A stretch of DNA of 64,000 nt from NCBI GenBank assembly GCA_900018345.1, contig FCNA01000132.1, forward strand, positions 1 to 64,000. The letters are read 5' to 3'. The notes beneath the pieces are model-generated. The model made no database searches and was not told the DNA's origin. It worked only from the letters and a program-made list of their open reading frames with translations. The position numbers were made by a program, and so were the translations under genes. This DNA is from Clostridiales bacterium CHKCI006 (lineage in GTDB: Bacteria > Bacillota_I > Bacilli_A > Erysipelotrichales > Coprobacillaceae). Below, one piece after another: positions 27,664 to 35,280 of the stretch; within the stretch, counting starts at the first letter, position 1; the number at the start of each line of letters is the position of its first letter.

Positions 27664-28533
27664 TTAATGTGCATTGAAAACGGATTTTGCGAGGCTGCCG
27701 GTCTTAAAGAGCGTAAAGCACAACAGGACCGTATAGCCCACGCAGCTCCAGATGGCCATAATGATGTCGGATTCGGTGGCAATACTCTGCACCAGCACGG
27801 CGTAGATCGCCACACAGACGATGATGAGAAATGCCTGGAAGCCCAGGGCGATCAACGAGCGCAGATAGTTCTGGCCCATACCGCCCCATTCCTTGCCCAT
27901 CATGGTGGCCATAGGGATGGGAGCCACCGAGGTCACAAGGTAAATCTCAATCATACGGCCATAAATCACGATAAAGATACAAATGTAAAGCGCCCACATG
28001 GTAATGCCGATAAAGAGCGACTGGAACCACAGGCCGAACAGCGGCCCCAGGTCCATATCCATCAGCCGGGACTCCATATCGGTCATGACAGAGGAGATGT
28101 CGATGGAAGCGTCGGAACCGATGATGCCCGCCGCCTGCGCCACCACACTTTGAGCTGCGTCAAACACGCCCATCACGATGTTCCAGGTGTTTGAGACGAT
28201 GAGGATGGCAGCGGCAGATTTGAACACCCATTTGAAGATCATCCAGGTGTCCACATCATGCAGGTTGTTCTTGTCGGTAATCATCTGAATCAGCTCCAGC
28301 GTCATCACGATAGCCAGGATCACGCCAGCAATCGGCACCATGATGGAGTTGGAGAGATTTTGGATCATGCTGAAAATACTCCCGTTCCAGCCCTGAGGGG
28401 TCTGGCCCACCTGTGTCGCAATGTCTGCGACCTGCTGGTTCACGCTATCGAACATCCCCGATAAGTTGCTCATAATGCCGCCTACCAACATTTCCTTGAG
28501 CCAGTCAGTAAGGGCATCGAGTAAGAAATCCAT
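27664..28533 (-). CDS. VirB6/TrbL-like polytopic conjugation protein
   Basis: The 289-residue protein has five to six predicted membrane helices (for example IMVPIAGVILAIVMTLELIQM, IFKWVFKSAAAILIVSNTW, ALYICIFIVIYGRMIEIYLV and ALGFQAFLIIVCVAIYAVLV). The N-terminus MDFLLDALTDWLKEMLVGGI is typical of the CD1112-like TrbL group in Firmicutes ICEs. It forms the inner-membrane part of the channel and lies between the pilin-like maff2 and prgI as usual. Confidence 0.92.
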   Translation of the reverse strand: MDFLLDALTDWLKEMLVGGIMSNLSGMFDSVNQQVADIATQVGQTPQGWNGSIFSMIQNLSNSIMVPIAGVILAIVMTLELIQMITDKNNLHDVDTWMIFKWVFKSAAAILIVSNTWNIVMGVFDAAQSVVAQAAGIIGSDASIDISSVMTDMESRLMDMDLGPLFGLWFQSLFIGITMWALYICIFIVIYGRMIEIYLVTSVAPIPMATMMGKEWGGMGQNYLRSLIALGFQAFLIIVCVAIYAVLVQSIATESDIIMAIWSCVGYTVLLCFTLFKTGSLAKSVFNAH

Positions 28534-28616
28534 ACGGTGTCAACCTCCTTTCAGCCGCCCCCGCTTGGGGGCAGGGGCGGCAAGGATTTCTTATGACAGC
28601 TTAACGACGGGAGCGA

Positions 28617-28835
28617 TCAGACGGTGAACAGGCTGGAGAGCAGGGGTACGAGGACCATGCCGACCACGGCGACGCCAGCGCCAGCCATGAGCTGCTTCAT
28701 GCCCTGGGACTTCGCACCGGGGTTGTCGTTGCCGTAACCTTCCAGCAGGTTGATGACACCCCAGATGCCGAGACCAGCGCCCAGAGCGATAACGAGGGTC
28801 TGAAGAACGGTGATAGCCTGATTGAAAAATGCCAT
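28617..28835 (-). CDS. Maff2 family protein (VirB2/pilin-like)
   Basis: The 72-residue protein (MAFFNQAITVLQTLVIALGA...) has two hydrophobic helices joined by a short polar loop (GYGNDNPGAKSQGMKQ), the form of a VirB2-type channel subunit, and matches the Maff2 family of Tn1549-like ICEs. No good AGGAGG site lies directly before the ATG. The IS110 element in the next 1.8 kb upstream separates it from virD4 and might reduce its transcription. Confidence 0.9.
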   Translation of the reverse strand: MAFFNQAITVLQTLVIALGAGLGIWGVINLLEGYGNDNPGAKSQGMKQLMAGAGVAVVGMVLVPLLSSLFTV

Positions 28836-29052
28836 AAATTATAGTTAGCCGGAATCATTTGAAAAGTTTGATTTAGTCATTCATAGGCATACAAAAGCCG
28901 GAACAATCGGCACCCGGTTTCCGGGGCCTGATTCCGGCTGTCCTCCTTTTTTCATTATTTTTTGGTGATTGTCCGCTTTGTACGCCGATGGCCCCATCCG
29001 GGGCGGTTGAGGCGGGTAGATAAGATCACTCCTATTACAATAAATTTGGACA

Positions 29053-29081
29053 GGAAAGCCGGACAGCCAGTCCGGCTTTCC
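29053..29081. repeat. 12-bp perfect hairpin upstream of the IS110 transposase
   Basis: GGAAAGCCGGAC and GTCCGGCTTTCC flank a 5-nt loop. It lies just before the bridge-RNA-like region and may insulate the element's RNA from outside transcription, or belong to the interrupted ICE sequence. No long T-run follows on either strand. Confidence 0.6.
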
Positions 29082-29100
29082 CTCCATCTCGTGCCTAAGC

Positions 29101-29290
29101 TACAATGAGAGGAGCAACTGGCTGACCAATCACTCCTTGGGCTTGTATGTCCGTGTGAAAGACTGTTAGCCATCCTCTCGTTGCAGCGTTCGATTTAAGC
29201 AGGTTGAACCACCGGATGTCGGAGAGTTCGTGTCACACAATAGATTGAATCGGCAGCGAGAAAAGATGGATTCCGGTTGCAGATTCTTTG
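29101..29290 (+). ncRNA. Candidate IS110 bridge RNA
   Basis: The leader of the transposase folds into two stem-loops. The first pairs CAAUGAGAGGA and UGGCUGAC (29103-29126, with a 5-nt GCAAC bulge) with GUUAGCCA and UCCUCUCGUUG (29165-29183) around a 38-nt loop. The second pairs CGAUUUAA (29191-29198) with UUGAAUCG (29245-29252) around a 46-nt loop. Two large-looped stems upstream of the gene are what is known for IS110-group bridge RNAs, which carry target- and donor-binding loops. Ends are approximate. Confidence 0.6.
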
Positions 29291-29306
29291 TATTGGAGGA
29301 ATGTGA

Positions 29307-30515
29307 ATGAACTGCGTTGGCATCGATGTTTCCAAGGGTAAGAGCATGATTGCAGTCATGCGGCCCTTCGGAGAGGTAGTGGTTTCACCCTTTGAAGTAC
29401 GTCACACCGCCAATGAACTGAGCGAGCTGGCAGGACTGCTCAAAAGCCTGGACGGCGAGACCCGTGTGGTGATGGAATCCACGGGTAATTACCATGCTCC
29501 GGTGGCCTGGCTGCTCCACGACGCGGGCCTTTATGTCTCGGTAGTCAATGCAATGCTGGTGCATGACTACGGAAACAACAGTTTAAGACGGGCCAAAACC
29601 GACAAAAAGGATGCCGTAAAGCTGGCCAACTACGGTCTTGACCACTGGCTCACATTGCCGAGATATATCCCGGAGGAGGATACCCGACTCATGCTGAAAA
29701 TCTGCTACCGGCAGTACCAACAGTATTCCAAAGTTCAGACCATGCTGAAGAATAACCTGATCTCCCTGCTGGACACCACCTTCCCAGACGCAAATCGCTT
29801 GTTTACCAGTCCGCCCCGCGCCGATGGCAGCGAGAAGTGGGTGGACTTTGTCGCTACTTTTTGGCATTGCGAGTGCGTTTGTGGCCGGTCTGAGAAGGCC
29901 TTTACTACCCAATACCAGAAGTGGTGCAGAAAGCACGGCTACAATTTCAGCGAGGATAAGGCGCTGGATATTTATGCCTCTGCTTGCAGACACTTCGGTG
30001 TCATACCGAAAACGGATACGGCAAAACTTTTGGTAGAACAGGCCATTTCTCAACTCCAGACAACTTCTTCCGCGTTAGCTGCTCTCAAACAGGAGATGCA
30101 ATCCCTGGCAGCTTCTCTGCCGGAGTATCCTGTAGTGATGGGGATGTTTGGTGTTGGCCCAACCCTCGGCCCTCAACTCCTGGCTGAAATTGGCGATGTA
30201 CGCCGTTTTCATTCCAAAAAAGCGTTGGTTGCCTTTGCGGGTATTGACGCCCCGCCCTACCAATCCGGTCAAATAGATGTCCGTAGCCGTAGCATTTCCA
30301 AGCGAGGATCTGCCTCACTGCGCAGGACGCTCTTTCTGGTGATGAGCGTCATCCTGCAATGTGCTCCAATAGACGAGCCGGTGTACCAGTTCATGGACAA
30401 GAAACGCTCTGAAGGCAAGCCATATCGTGTCTACATGATGGCCTCTGCCAACAAGTTCCTGCGCATCTACTACGCTTCTGTGAAAGCCTACTTGGAATCC
30501 CTGGAGCACGACTGA
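29307..30515 (+). CDS. IS110-family DEDD transposase/recombinase
   Basis: The 402-residue protein has the RuvC-like DEDD site: GIDVSKGKSMIAV (first D), VVMESTGNYH (E) and KTDKKDAVKLANYGL (D..D). The C-terminal Tnp domain contains MFGVGPTLGPQLLAEIGD, FAGIDAPPYQSGQ and SKRGSASLRRTLFLV, whose serine is the family's candidate nucleophile. The ribosome site TTGGAGGAA precedes ATG 29307. Length and domains are complete, so the element may be active. Confidence 0.95.
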   Translation: MNCVGIDVSKGKSMIAVMRPFGEVVVSPFEVRHTANELSELAGLLKSLDGETRVVMESTGNYHAPVAWLLHDAGLYVSVVNAMLVHDYGNNSLRRAKTDKKDAVKLANYGLDHWLTLPRYIPEEDTRLMLKICYRQYQQYSKVQTMLKNNLISLLDTTFPDANRLFTSPPRADGSEKWVDFVATFWHCECVCGRSEKAFTTQYQKWCRKHGYNFSEDKALDIYASACRHFGVIPKTDTAKLLVEQAISQLQTTSSALAALKQEMQSLAASLPEYPVVMGMFGVGPTLGPQLLAEIGDVRRFHSKKALVAFAGIDAPPYQSGQIDVRSRSISKRGSASLRRTLFLVMSVILQCAPIDEPVYQFMDKKRSEGKPYRVYMMASANKFLRIYYASVKAYLESLEHD

Positions 30516-30518
30516 TTT

Positions 30519-30590
30519 TTACACTCTATACCATCTGGCTGGCCGCCGTTTTAATTTTGAGATGCTCAGCGGCTTGATTTTGTATTGCAT
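30519..30590 (-). CDS. 23-residue basic ORF after virD4, possibly cut short by the IS
   Basis: A strong ribosome site (GGGAGGCG) precedes an ATG at 30590. The frame encodes a basic peptide (MQYKIKPLSISKLKRRPARW + 3 residues) and stops at 30519, close to where the IS110 element must end. It could be the start of an ICE gene truncated by the insertion, or a complete tiny peptide. Nothing on the far side of the IS can be joined to it with confidence. Confidence 0.35.
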   Translation of the reverse strand: MQYKIKPLSISKLKRRPARWYRV

Positions 30591-30661
30591 TTTTTCGCCT
30601 CCCTAAAAATCTGAAATTTCTACTTGACTTTTATTAGCAGGTCTTTCACAGCGGAACAGAT

Positions 30662-32497
30662 TTACACGCCCTCTGCGTCTACTTCATACACATCGTAGAC
30701 CTCGTTGGGCTTGAGCTTGAGCCGGGTGGACAGGAACGCCTCGATGTCAAAGGCGTTCTTGGGGTCCGCGTCGGCGGTGTACGGGTAATTGGGGTGCTTG
30801 GTGATGTCGTACTTGTCCGAGAGGAAAGGCCGCACACCGCGCAGCTGGAGGATACACTTGCCGCCGTCCATGACGGCCAGTTCATCCTGGCTCATAAGCT
30901 CTTTGCAGAGCTTTTGGTAGTTAAGAGAATGGGATGTCTCGCGGCCCCGGCTCTCGCCGGTGTTGTAGGTGTCGATGGTCTCCTTGCCCAGCACGGCGGC
31001 CAGCTCCTTGAGGGTTGTCGGCTCTTTGCCGCCCAGGAAGATGGAGGTATCCATGTTGCCGATGATGGTATCGGCGTTGTCCTTGTAGATAGCTTTGAGC
31101 TGGGACTGTGCTTGCAGCACCAGGCAGGCGGAAATCTCACGGCTTCGGATGGTGGCAACCAGCTTTTCCAGCCGAGGGATCTGTCCAATATTGGCGGCCT
31201 CGTCAATGAGGCACCGCACATGGACCGGCAGCCGCCCGCCGTACACATCGTCCGCTTTTTCGCAGAGCAGATTGAACAGCTGGGTGTAGCACATGGAGAT
31301 CAGGAAGTTAAAGCTATCGTCCGTGTCGCTCATAATCAAGAACAAGGCGGTTTTCCGGTCTCCCAGGGTATCCAGCTCCAGCTCGTCGTAGGCCGTGACC
31401 TCCCGCAGCTCCGCGATGTCGAACACGGCAAGGCGCGCACCGCAGGAAATCAGGATGGATTTTGCGGTTTTGCCCGCAGCCAGCTTGTACTTTTTGTACT
31501 GACGGACGGCGAAGTGGTTGGGCTTCTCTGCCTCCAGCGCGTCAAACATCAGGTCCACGGGGTTCTTGAACTCCTCGTCATCCTCCCGGACCTCCATCGC
31601 GTTGATGAACTCGATGAGGGTGGAGAAATTCTGTTCCTCCACCGGGGCCTCGTAGTGGATATACCCAATGAGGGCGCAGTACAAAAGCGTCTCGGCCTTA
31701 ACCCAAAAATCGTCCCCGGCCTTGCCCTCGCCCTTGGTGTTGGCGATCAGCGTCGTGACCAGTTTCAAGATGTCCTTTTCGGAGTGGATGTAGGCAAAGG
31801 GATTATAGTGCATGGACTTCTTGAAGTTGATGGTATTGAGGACTTTGATCCGATAAGGCTCATAGATGTCCTTGCCGTGCTTATCCTTCATGGGCTTGCC
31901 GTCCTTGCCCAGCTTGGGTGTGCCGCGCTGAAGCATTTTGCCGCACTCCACCAGGATGGTGCCTTTTGGGTCTGTCACCACATAGGAGCTGTGCATCTGC
32001 ATCAGGTTCGGTTTCAGCCAGAAGCGGGTCTTGCCGGAACCGGAGCCACCGATCACCAGCACATTTTTGTTTCTGGCGGTCTTGGGGTCCTTGGGGCGGC
32101 TGTTCATGGTCAGGCTCTCGGTTTTAGTCAGAATCACATTGTTCTGGAACACCGGGTCGATGTAGGGTGCGATGTCCTCATGGGTGCCCCAGCGGGCGCT
32201 GCCATACTCCATACCGTGCCGGTACTTCTTGGCGTTCTTGCTTTTGAGATACACGGCCAATCGCAGGCCAGCGCCGCAGCACAGCCCCACCAGCAGGTCC
32301 AAAGGGTGCAGGCTGGGCCACCAGCTGGCCAGCGCCACCGGCAGCGTGGAGAAGAACGAAAGCATTTTTGCCGAAGCGTCCGCACCCACGGCCATCCGCC
32401 ATCCTTCACCGAAGTTGGTTGCGAACAGCCCCATCAGGATATAGGGCATATTCAGCAAAAGGAGCTTTTTGATGTCAAGTTGCTTTTTCATCTTCAT
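30662..32497 (-). CDS. VirD4-like coupling ATPase (TraG/TraD family)
   Basis: The 611-residue protein has an N-terminal membrane pair (LLLLNMPYILMGLF and FFSTLPVALASWWPSLHPLD), Walker A in VLVIGGSGSGKTRFWLKPNL near residue 150, and Walker B and following TraG motifs in VRCLIDEAANIGQIPRLEKL. It brings the relaxase-DNA complex to the channel. It overlaps pcfB by 4 bp. In related ICEs the next gene would be maff2; here the IS110 element intervenes. Confidence 0.95.
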   Translation of the reverse strand: MKMKKQLDIKKLLLLNMPYILMGLFATNFGEGWRMAVGADASAKMLSFFSTLPVALASWWPSLHPLDLLVGLCCGAGLRLAVYLKSKNAKKYRHGMEYGSARWGTHEDIAPYIDPVFQNNVILTKTESLTMNSRPKDPKTARNKNVLVIGGSGSGKTRFWLKPNLMQMHSSYVVTDPKGTILVECGKMLQRGTPKLGKDGKPMKDKHGKDIYEPYRIKVLNTINFKKSMHYNPFAYIHSEKDILKLVTTLIANTKGEGKAGDDFWVKAETLLYCALIGYIHYEAPVEEQNFSTLIEFINAMEVREDDEEFKNPVDLMFDALEAEKPNHFAVRQYKKYKLAAGKTAKSILISCGARLAVFDIAELREVTAYDELELDTLGDRKTALFLIMSDTDDSFNFLISMCYTQLFNLLCEKADDVYGGRLPVHVRCLIDEAANIGQIPRLEKLVATIRSREISACLVLQAQSQLKAIYKDNADTIIGNMDTSIFLGGKEPTTLKELAAVLGKETIDTYNTGESRGRETSHSLNYQKLCKELMSQDELAVMDGGKCILQLRGVRPFLSDKYDITKHPNYPYTADADPKNAFDIEAFLSTRLKLKPNEVYDVYEVDAEGV

Positions 32498-32994
32498 CGT
32501 TCCAGCTCCTTCCGCTTGTTCCGGTCCACAACGGCGTGTTTCACCAGCTCTTTGAACTGGCTCAGCTTTGCCAGCACGGACGGACGCTCTGTTTTCTGCG
32601 CCTTTCTGACCTTCTTGCCGGTGTACTCGGTAAAGGCAGCGGTCAGGGCATCCGCATCGCGGCCTTTGAAAAAGATCAGGTACTTGGGCGGGGAGCTGCT
32701 GCGGTCCTTCTTCACCGCATAGTCAACGCCGTATTTCCGGGCGATCTTTTCAAACTCCTTGATGGAGGGGTCGGTGATCTCGATGTTGGAAACGCCCTGA
32801 TTCTGGCCGATCAGCTGCTTCACCGTCTGTTTGCCGTGGGGAATCACGGGGGTATCCCGGCTTTTCTGCTTTTGCAGCTTCTTTTCCTTGCGGTGGGCAA
32901 GGTACTTGGTGATGGCGGCCTTAAACAGCCGCCCGGTAAACTTTGTTCCGCTGACTACCAGCGTCAAAGTCCTGTTTTCCACTTCCTCCTGCAT
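32494..32994 (-). CDS. PcfB family relaxosome/coupling protein
   Basis: The 166-residue protein begins MQEEVENRTLTLVVSGTKFT and contains FEKIARKYGVDYAVKKDRSS and KYLIFFKGRDADALTAAFTEY, the PcfB signature. PcfB of pCF10 links the relaxosome to the coupling protein, and this gene sits directly upstream of virD4 with a 4-bp overlap, as expected. Confidence 0.92.
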   Translation of the reverse strand: MQEEVENRTLTLVVSGTKFTGRLFKAAITKYLAHRKEKKLQKQKSRDTPVIPHGKQTVKQLIGQNQGVSNIEITDPSIKEFEKIARKYGVDYAVKKDRSSSPPKYLIFFKGRDADALTAAFTEYTGKKVRKAQKTERPSVLAKLSQFKELVKHAVVDRNKRKELER

Positions 32995-32997
32995 AGG

Positions 32998-33084
32998 TCA
33001 TCGCCTCCTTTCCACGGATTTTGCAGGGGTGGCGCTTGATACTAAGGCGGGACCACCAGCCGCCGCAGCAGGTATTTCATCATG
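32998..33084 (-). CDS. 28-residue ORF upstream of pcfB
   Basis: ATG 33084 has AAAGGAG 6 nt upstream. The frame reads MMKYLLRRAGGPALVSSATP plus 8 basic residues and ends 3 bp before the pcfB start; the pcfB ribosome site lies inside its last codons. This packing suggests a small translated or coupling ORF. Function unknown; it may only assist pcfB translation. Confidence 0.42.
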   Translation of the reverse strand, partial: HDEIPAAAAGGPALVSSATPAKSVERRR

Positions 33085-33095
33085 GCAGGCTCCTT

Positions 33096-33407
33096 TCAAC
33101 GCAGCTGATCGGAGCGGTCATAGTACAGATGTCCCTGGCGCACCTTGGCATGGCTGAGAATCTTGATGTGGCCCTTTTCCTGGTTCTCCAGGCTTTTCTG
33201 GTATCCGGCCTCCGTCAGAAACAGGCGGGTCCGTTCGCCTTTCCAGCCCACCGGCGAATCGTGGGTCAGCACATCGAAGATAATCATGTGCCGGGTGTCC
33301 TCGGCAAACCGCTCCAAATCCATGTACTCATGGCCGTGGTAGTTCTGCGCCCCGGCCTTGAGCCGCATTTCCTCCATCAGCTGGCCCACGGTCTTACGCT
33401 CAGGCAT
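33096..33407 (-). CDS. Small ICE protein, paralogue of the 34,993 gene (DUF5720-like)
   Basis: The 103-residue protein begins MPERKTVGQLMEEMRLKAGA and contains DTRHMIIFDVLTH, RTRLFLTEAGYQKSL and ILSHAKVRQGHLYYD. The same three blocks occur in the gene at 34,993 (STRWMIEFSV, MRLFLTEDGYQAAL, YARVIEGHVLDF), so the two are diverged duplicates. ATG 33407 follows GGAGGTG. It overlaps the next gene upstream by 8 bp. Function unknown. Confidence 0.8.
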   Translation of the reverse strand: MPERKTVGQLMEEMRLKAGAQNYHGHEYMDLERFAEDTRHMIIFDVLTHDSPVGWKGERTRLFLTEAGYQKSLENQEKGHIKILSHAKVRQGHLYYDRSDQLR

Positions 33408-33762
33408 GGCGCGCACCTCCTTTCCCGCGTCCCTGGCCTTTCACAGTCAGGATACCGTCCAGGGTGGTAGCGGTGATCCGCAGGCGCTCAGCGGTGGCGA
33501 TGTCATTCTTCACGGTCTCGTCGATGCCGTGGCCGCAGACCACCAGCACATGGGACCGGCGCAGATAGTCTCGCACCATATCCAGCCCGTCCTTGTGTTC
33601 CTGGGGAATCTCGTCCTTGAGGAAGGTGGACAAGAACAGAACCGGGCAGATGGGCGAATACCCGGCGTCGTACACCTGGCGGCAGTAGGTGGCAGCGTTC
33701 TCGGCGTTCTCATACTGGTTGTTGCTCCAGGGAGCCGTAATGTAGGCAAGAGGTCGTTTCAT
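33400..33762 (-). CDS. DUF4406/nucleoside-deoxyribosyltransferase-like protein
   Basis: The 120-residue protein begins MKRPLAYITAPWSNNQYENA, then has PICPVLFLSTFLKDEIPQEH and SHVLVVCGHGIDETVKND, a Rossmann-like pattern shared with nucleoside 2-deoxyribosyltransferase-like small proteins of phages and ICEs. It might bind or modify a nucleotide. ATG 33762 with GAAAGGA upstream is preferred over a frame-open start 33 bp earlier. Confidence 0.75.
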   Translation of the reverse strand: MKRPLAYITAPWSNNQYENAENAATYCRQVYDAGYSPICPVLFLSTFLKDEIPQEHKDGLDMVRDYLRRSHVLVVCGHGIDETVKNDIATAERLRITATTLDGILTVKGQGRGKGGARHA

Positions 33763-33810
33763 GGCAAAATCCTTTCTCCCGGTATTGCCGGGCAACAGAA
33801 AAGCGGCTGT

Positions 33811-34704
33811 TTACCAGCCGCCTGTGTTCATATCGTGATTGACTTGTACGGTGTAGTGATTGCTGATCGTGGTGGGCGCGTTGAACAGCACTGCAAGCAA
33901 ATACTGTTTCATATTGCGGACCTCCGTGGTGTTTTTCTGCATACCGTCCATGACAAATCGGATATGCTCGCTATCCAGCTTCAAGAACCGGGAGCGCACG
34001 ACTTCATGGGGAAAGTCGCTGCCAGCGATCCGAGTGGTTTTACGTTTGGCACAAACGGTCTCCACCATCAGCTCCACAATCTCGTCCAGGTCCTCACGGT
34101 AGGTCGAAAACTCTCTGCACAGATAGTCATACTCGATGTTCTCCAGAATCAATTCCCGATAATTTTCTATCTCTGAGACAGACATCGCATCCCTTCCTTT
34201 CCGTTCCGGCAGCTGTGCTGCCGCTGTTTCCCGGAAGGGAATGGAATCGGTACTTGCTCCATGAGTATTTTGTTTTTGAGTATTTGGTTTCTCTATATTT
34301 AATTCTGCGGGCTTTTCCGTATCCGGTTTATCCAGATACGGGTTTTCCGTATCTGGTGAAGCCGTATCTGGTACAGCCGTATCCGGCCTTGGCGTTTCTG
34401 GCTGCCTGGGCTGGGGTTTCTCATAAATCACATACTCGGTGTCGCTGATCCGGCCTTGTTGGTCCCGCAGCTGGTTCCGCACGATGTAACCGGCGGTTTC
34501 CAACTCCCGCAGCGCACTGCCGATGGCATCAACGCCCTCCTTGCAGATTTTCGCAAGTCCACGGGTAGTATAGTTCCAGTCATCAGGCAGGGATAACATC
34601 ATGGAAAGAAGCCCCTTTGCCTTGAGGGATAGTTCGTGGTTCCGCAGGTGATGATTGCTCATCACGGTATAATCTTTGGTCCGTTCAATGCGAAAAACGG
34701 CCAT
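33811..34704 (-). CDS. Replication-initiator-like winged-helix protein with DUF6017-type C-terminus
   Basis: The 297-residue protein starts MAVFRIERTKDYTVMSNHHL and has a winged-helix domain (SLKAKGLLSMMLSLPDDWNY, KICKEGVDAIGSALRELETA). A proline-rich middle contains tandem PDT units (TAVPDTASPDTENPYLDKPD), encoded by repeated CCGTATCTGG-like DNA near 34,320-34,390. The C-terminal domain (YDYLCREFSTYREDLDEIVE) resembles DUF6017. Related proteins are ICE/plasmid replication initiators. ATG 34704 follows AAAGGAG. Confidence 0.82.
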   Translation of the reverse strand: MAVFRIERTKDYTVMSNHHLRNHELSLKAKGLLSMMLSLPDDWNYTTRGLAKICKEGVDAIGSALRELETAGYIVRNQLRDQQGRISDTEYVIYEKPQPRQPETPRPDTAVPDTASPDTENPYLDKPDTEKPAELNIEKPNTQKQNTHGASTDSIPFRETAAAQLPERKGRDAMSVSEIENYRELILENIEYDYLCREFSTYREDLDEIVELMVETVCAKRKTTRIAGSDFPHEVVRSRFLKLDSEHIRFVMDGMQKNTTEVRNMKQYLLAVLFNAPTTISNHYTVQVNHDMNTGGW

Positions 34705-34773
34705 TGACTTCACTCCTTTCTAATTTTAGGGCATGAAAAAAGCCACAATCCTTCGTGAAAAAGACTGTGGCTT

Positions 34774-34965
34774 TCAGCTGTTTTTGTTGTTCTGCCAGGG
34801 CCGGTAAGGACGCTTGTACTTCGGCGGATGACTGAACATCGGCTCATGCTCCGAAAACGGGAGGGTCTGCAAAACCCGGTCAATGTCGGTGGATTCCATA
34901 TCATACTGGGACTGGCAACTTTCCCGGATGGCATCTTTGATGCTCTGGACAGTACACATATTCAT
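34774..34965 (-). CDS. Small ICE protein, function unknown
   Basis: The 63-residue protein begins MNMCTVQSIKDAIRESCQSQ and has a Pro/Tyr/Arg-rich C-terminus (HPPKYKRPYRPW). The ribosome site GAAAGGAAAGGA lies directly before; the second ATG (34959) has better spacing. No family recognised. It sits between the initiator-like and DUF5720-like genes. Confidence 0.6.
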   Translation of the reverse strand: MNMCTVQSIKDAIRESCQSQYDMESTDIDRVLQTLPFSEHEPMFSHPPKYKRPYRPWQNNKNS

Positions 34966-34992
34966 TCCTTTCCTTTCGTAGTGATAATGAGT

Positions 34993-35268
34993 TTACGGGT
35001 GGCGGCGGCGCTTGTCCGGTTTGAAGTCGAGCACATGGCCCTCGATCACACGGGCATACCGCTTGATTTTGATTTCCCGACGCTTCTGGCTTACGAGGGC
35101 GGCCTGATACCCGTCCTCCGTAAGAAACAGCCGCATATCATCGCCGGGGCAGCCGTAGGAACAAGGGCGCTGAACGGAAAACTCGATCATCCAGCGGGTG
35201 CTGTCCTGAAAACGCTCTACGGCCAAGATATTGTGTCCTTTCAGCTCACGGGCTGAAATATCCCTCAT
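34993..35268 (-). CDS. DUF5720-like small ICE protein
   Basis: The 91-residue protein begins MRDISARELKGHNILAVERF and ends with a basic tail (DFKPDKRRRHP). It shares three sequence blocks with the gene at 33,096. The start has GAAAGGAG upstream and lies 12 bp after parB. The family is common in Tn1549-like ICEs; function unknown. Confidence 0.78.
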   Translation of the reverse strand: MRDISARELKGHNILAVERFQDSTRWMIEFSVQRPCSYGCPGDDMRLFLTEDGYQAALVSQKRREIKIKRYARVIEGHVLDFKPDKRRRHP

Positions 35269-35280
35269 AGGCGGCTCCTT

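Larger units (their letters stand above)
29041..30640 (+). mobile_element. IS110-family insertion sequence in the ICE transfer operon (ends approximate)
   Basis: A DEDD transposase gene on the plus strand with a structured leader interrupts the minus-strand operon between virD4 and maff2. IS110 elements have no conventional terminal inverted repeats, so exact ends cannot be read; the limits given are only the region not explained by neighbouring ICE genes. Confidence 0.75.

Noticed and set aside
28955-29173. Minus-strand frames of 68-72 codons upstream of maff2 (28881-29087 and 28955-29173).
   Set aside because: They cross the strong hairpin and bridge-RNA-like region, lack ribosome sites and resemble no ICE protein; better explained as the IS leader and maff2 upstream region.
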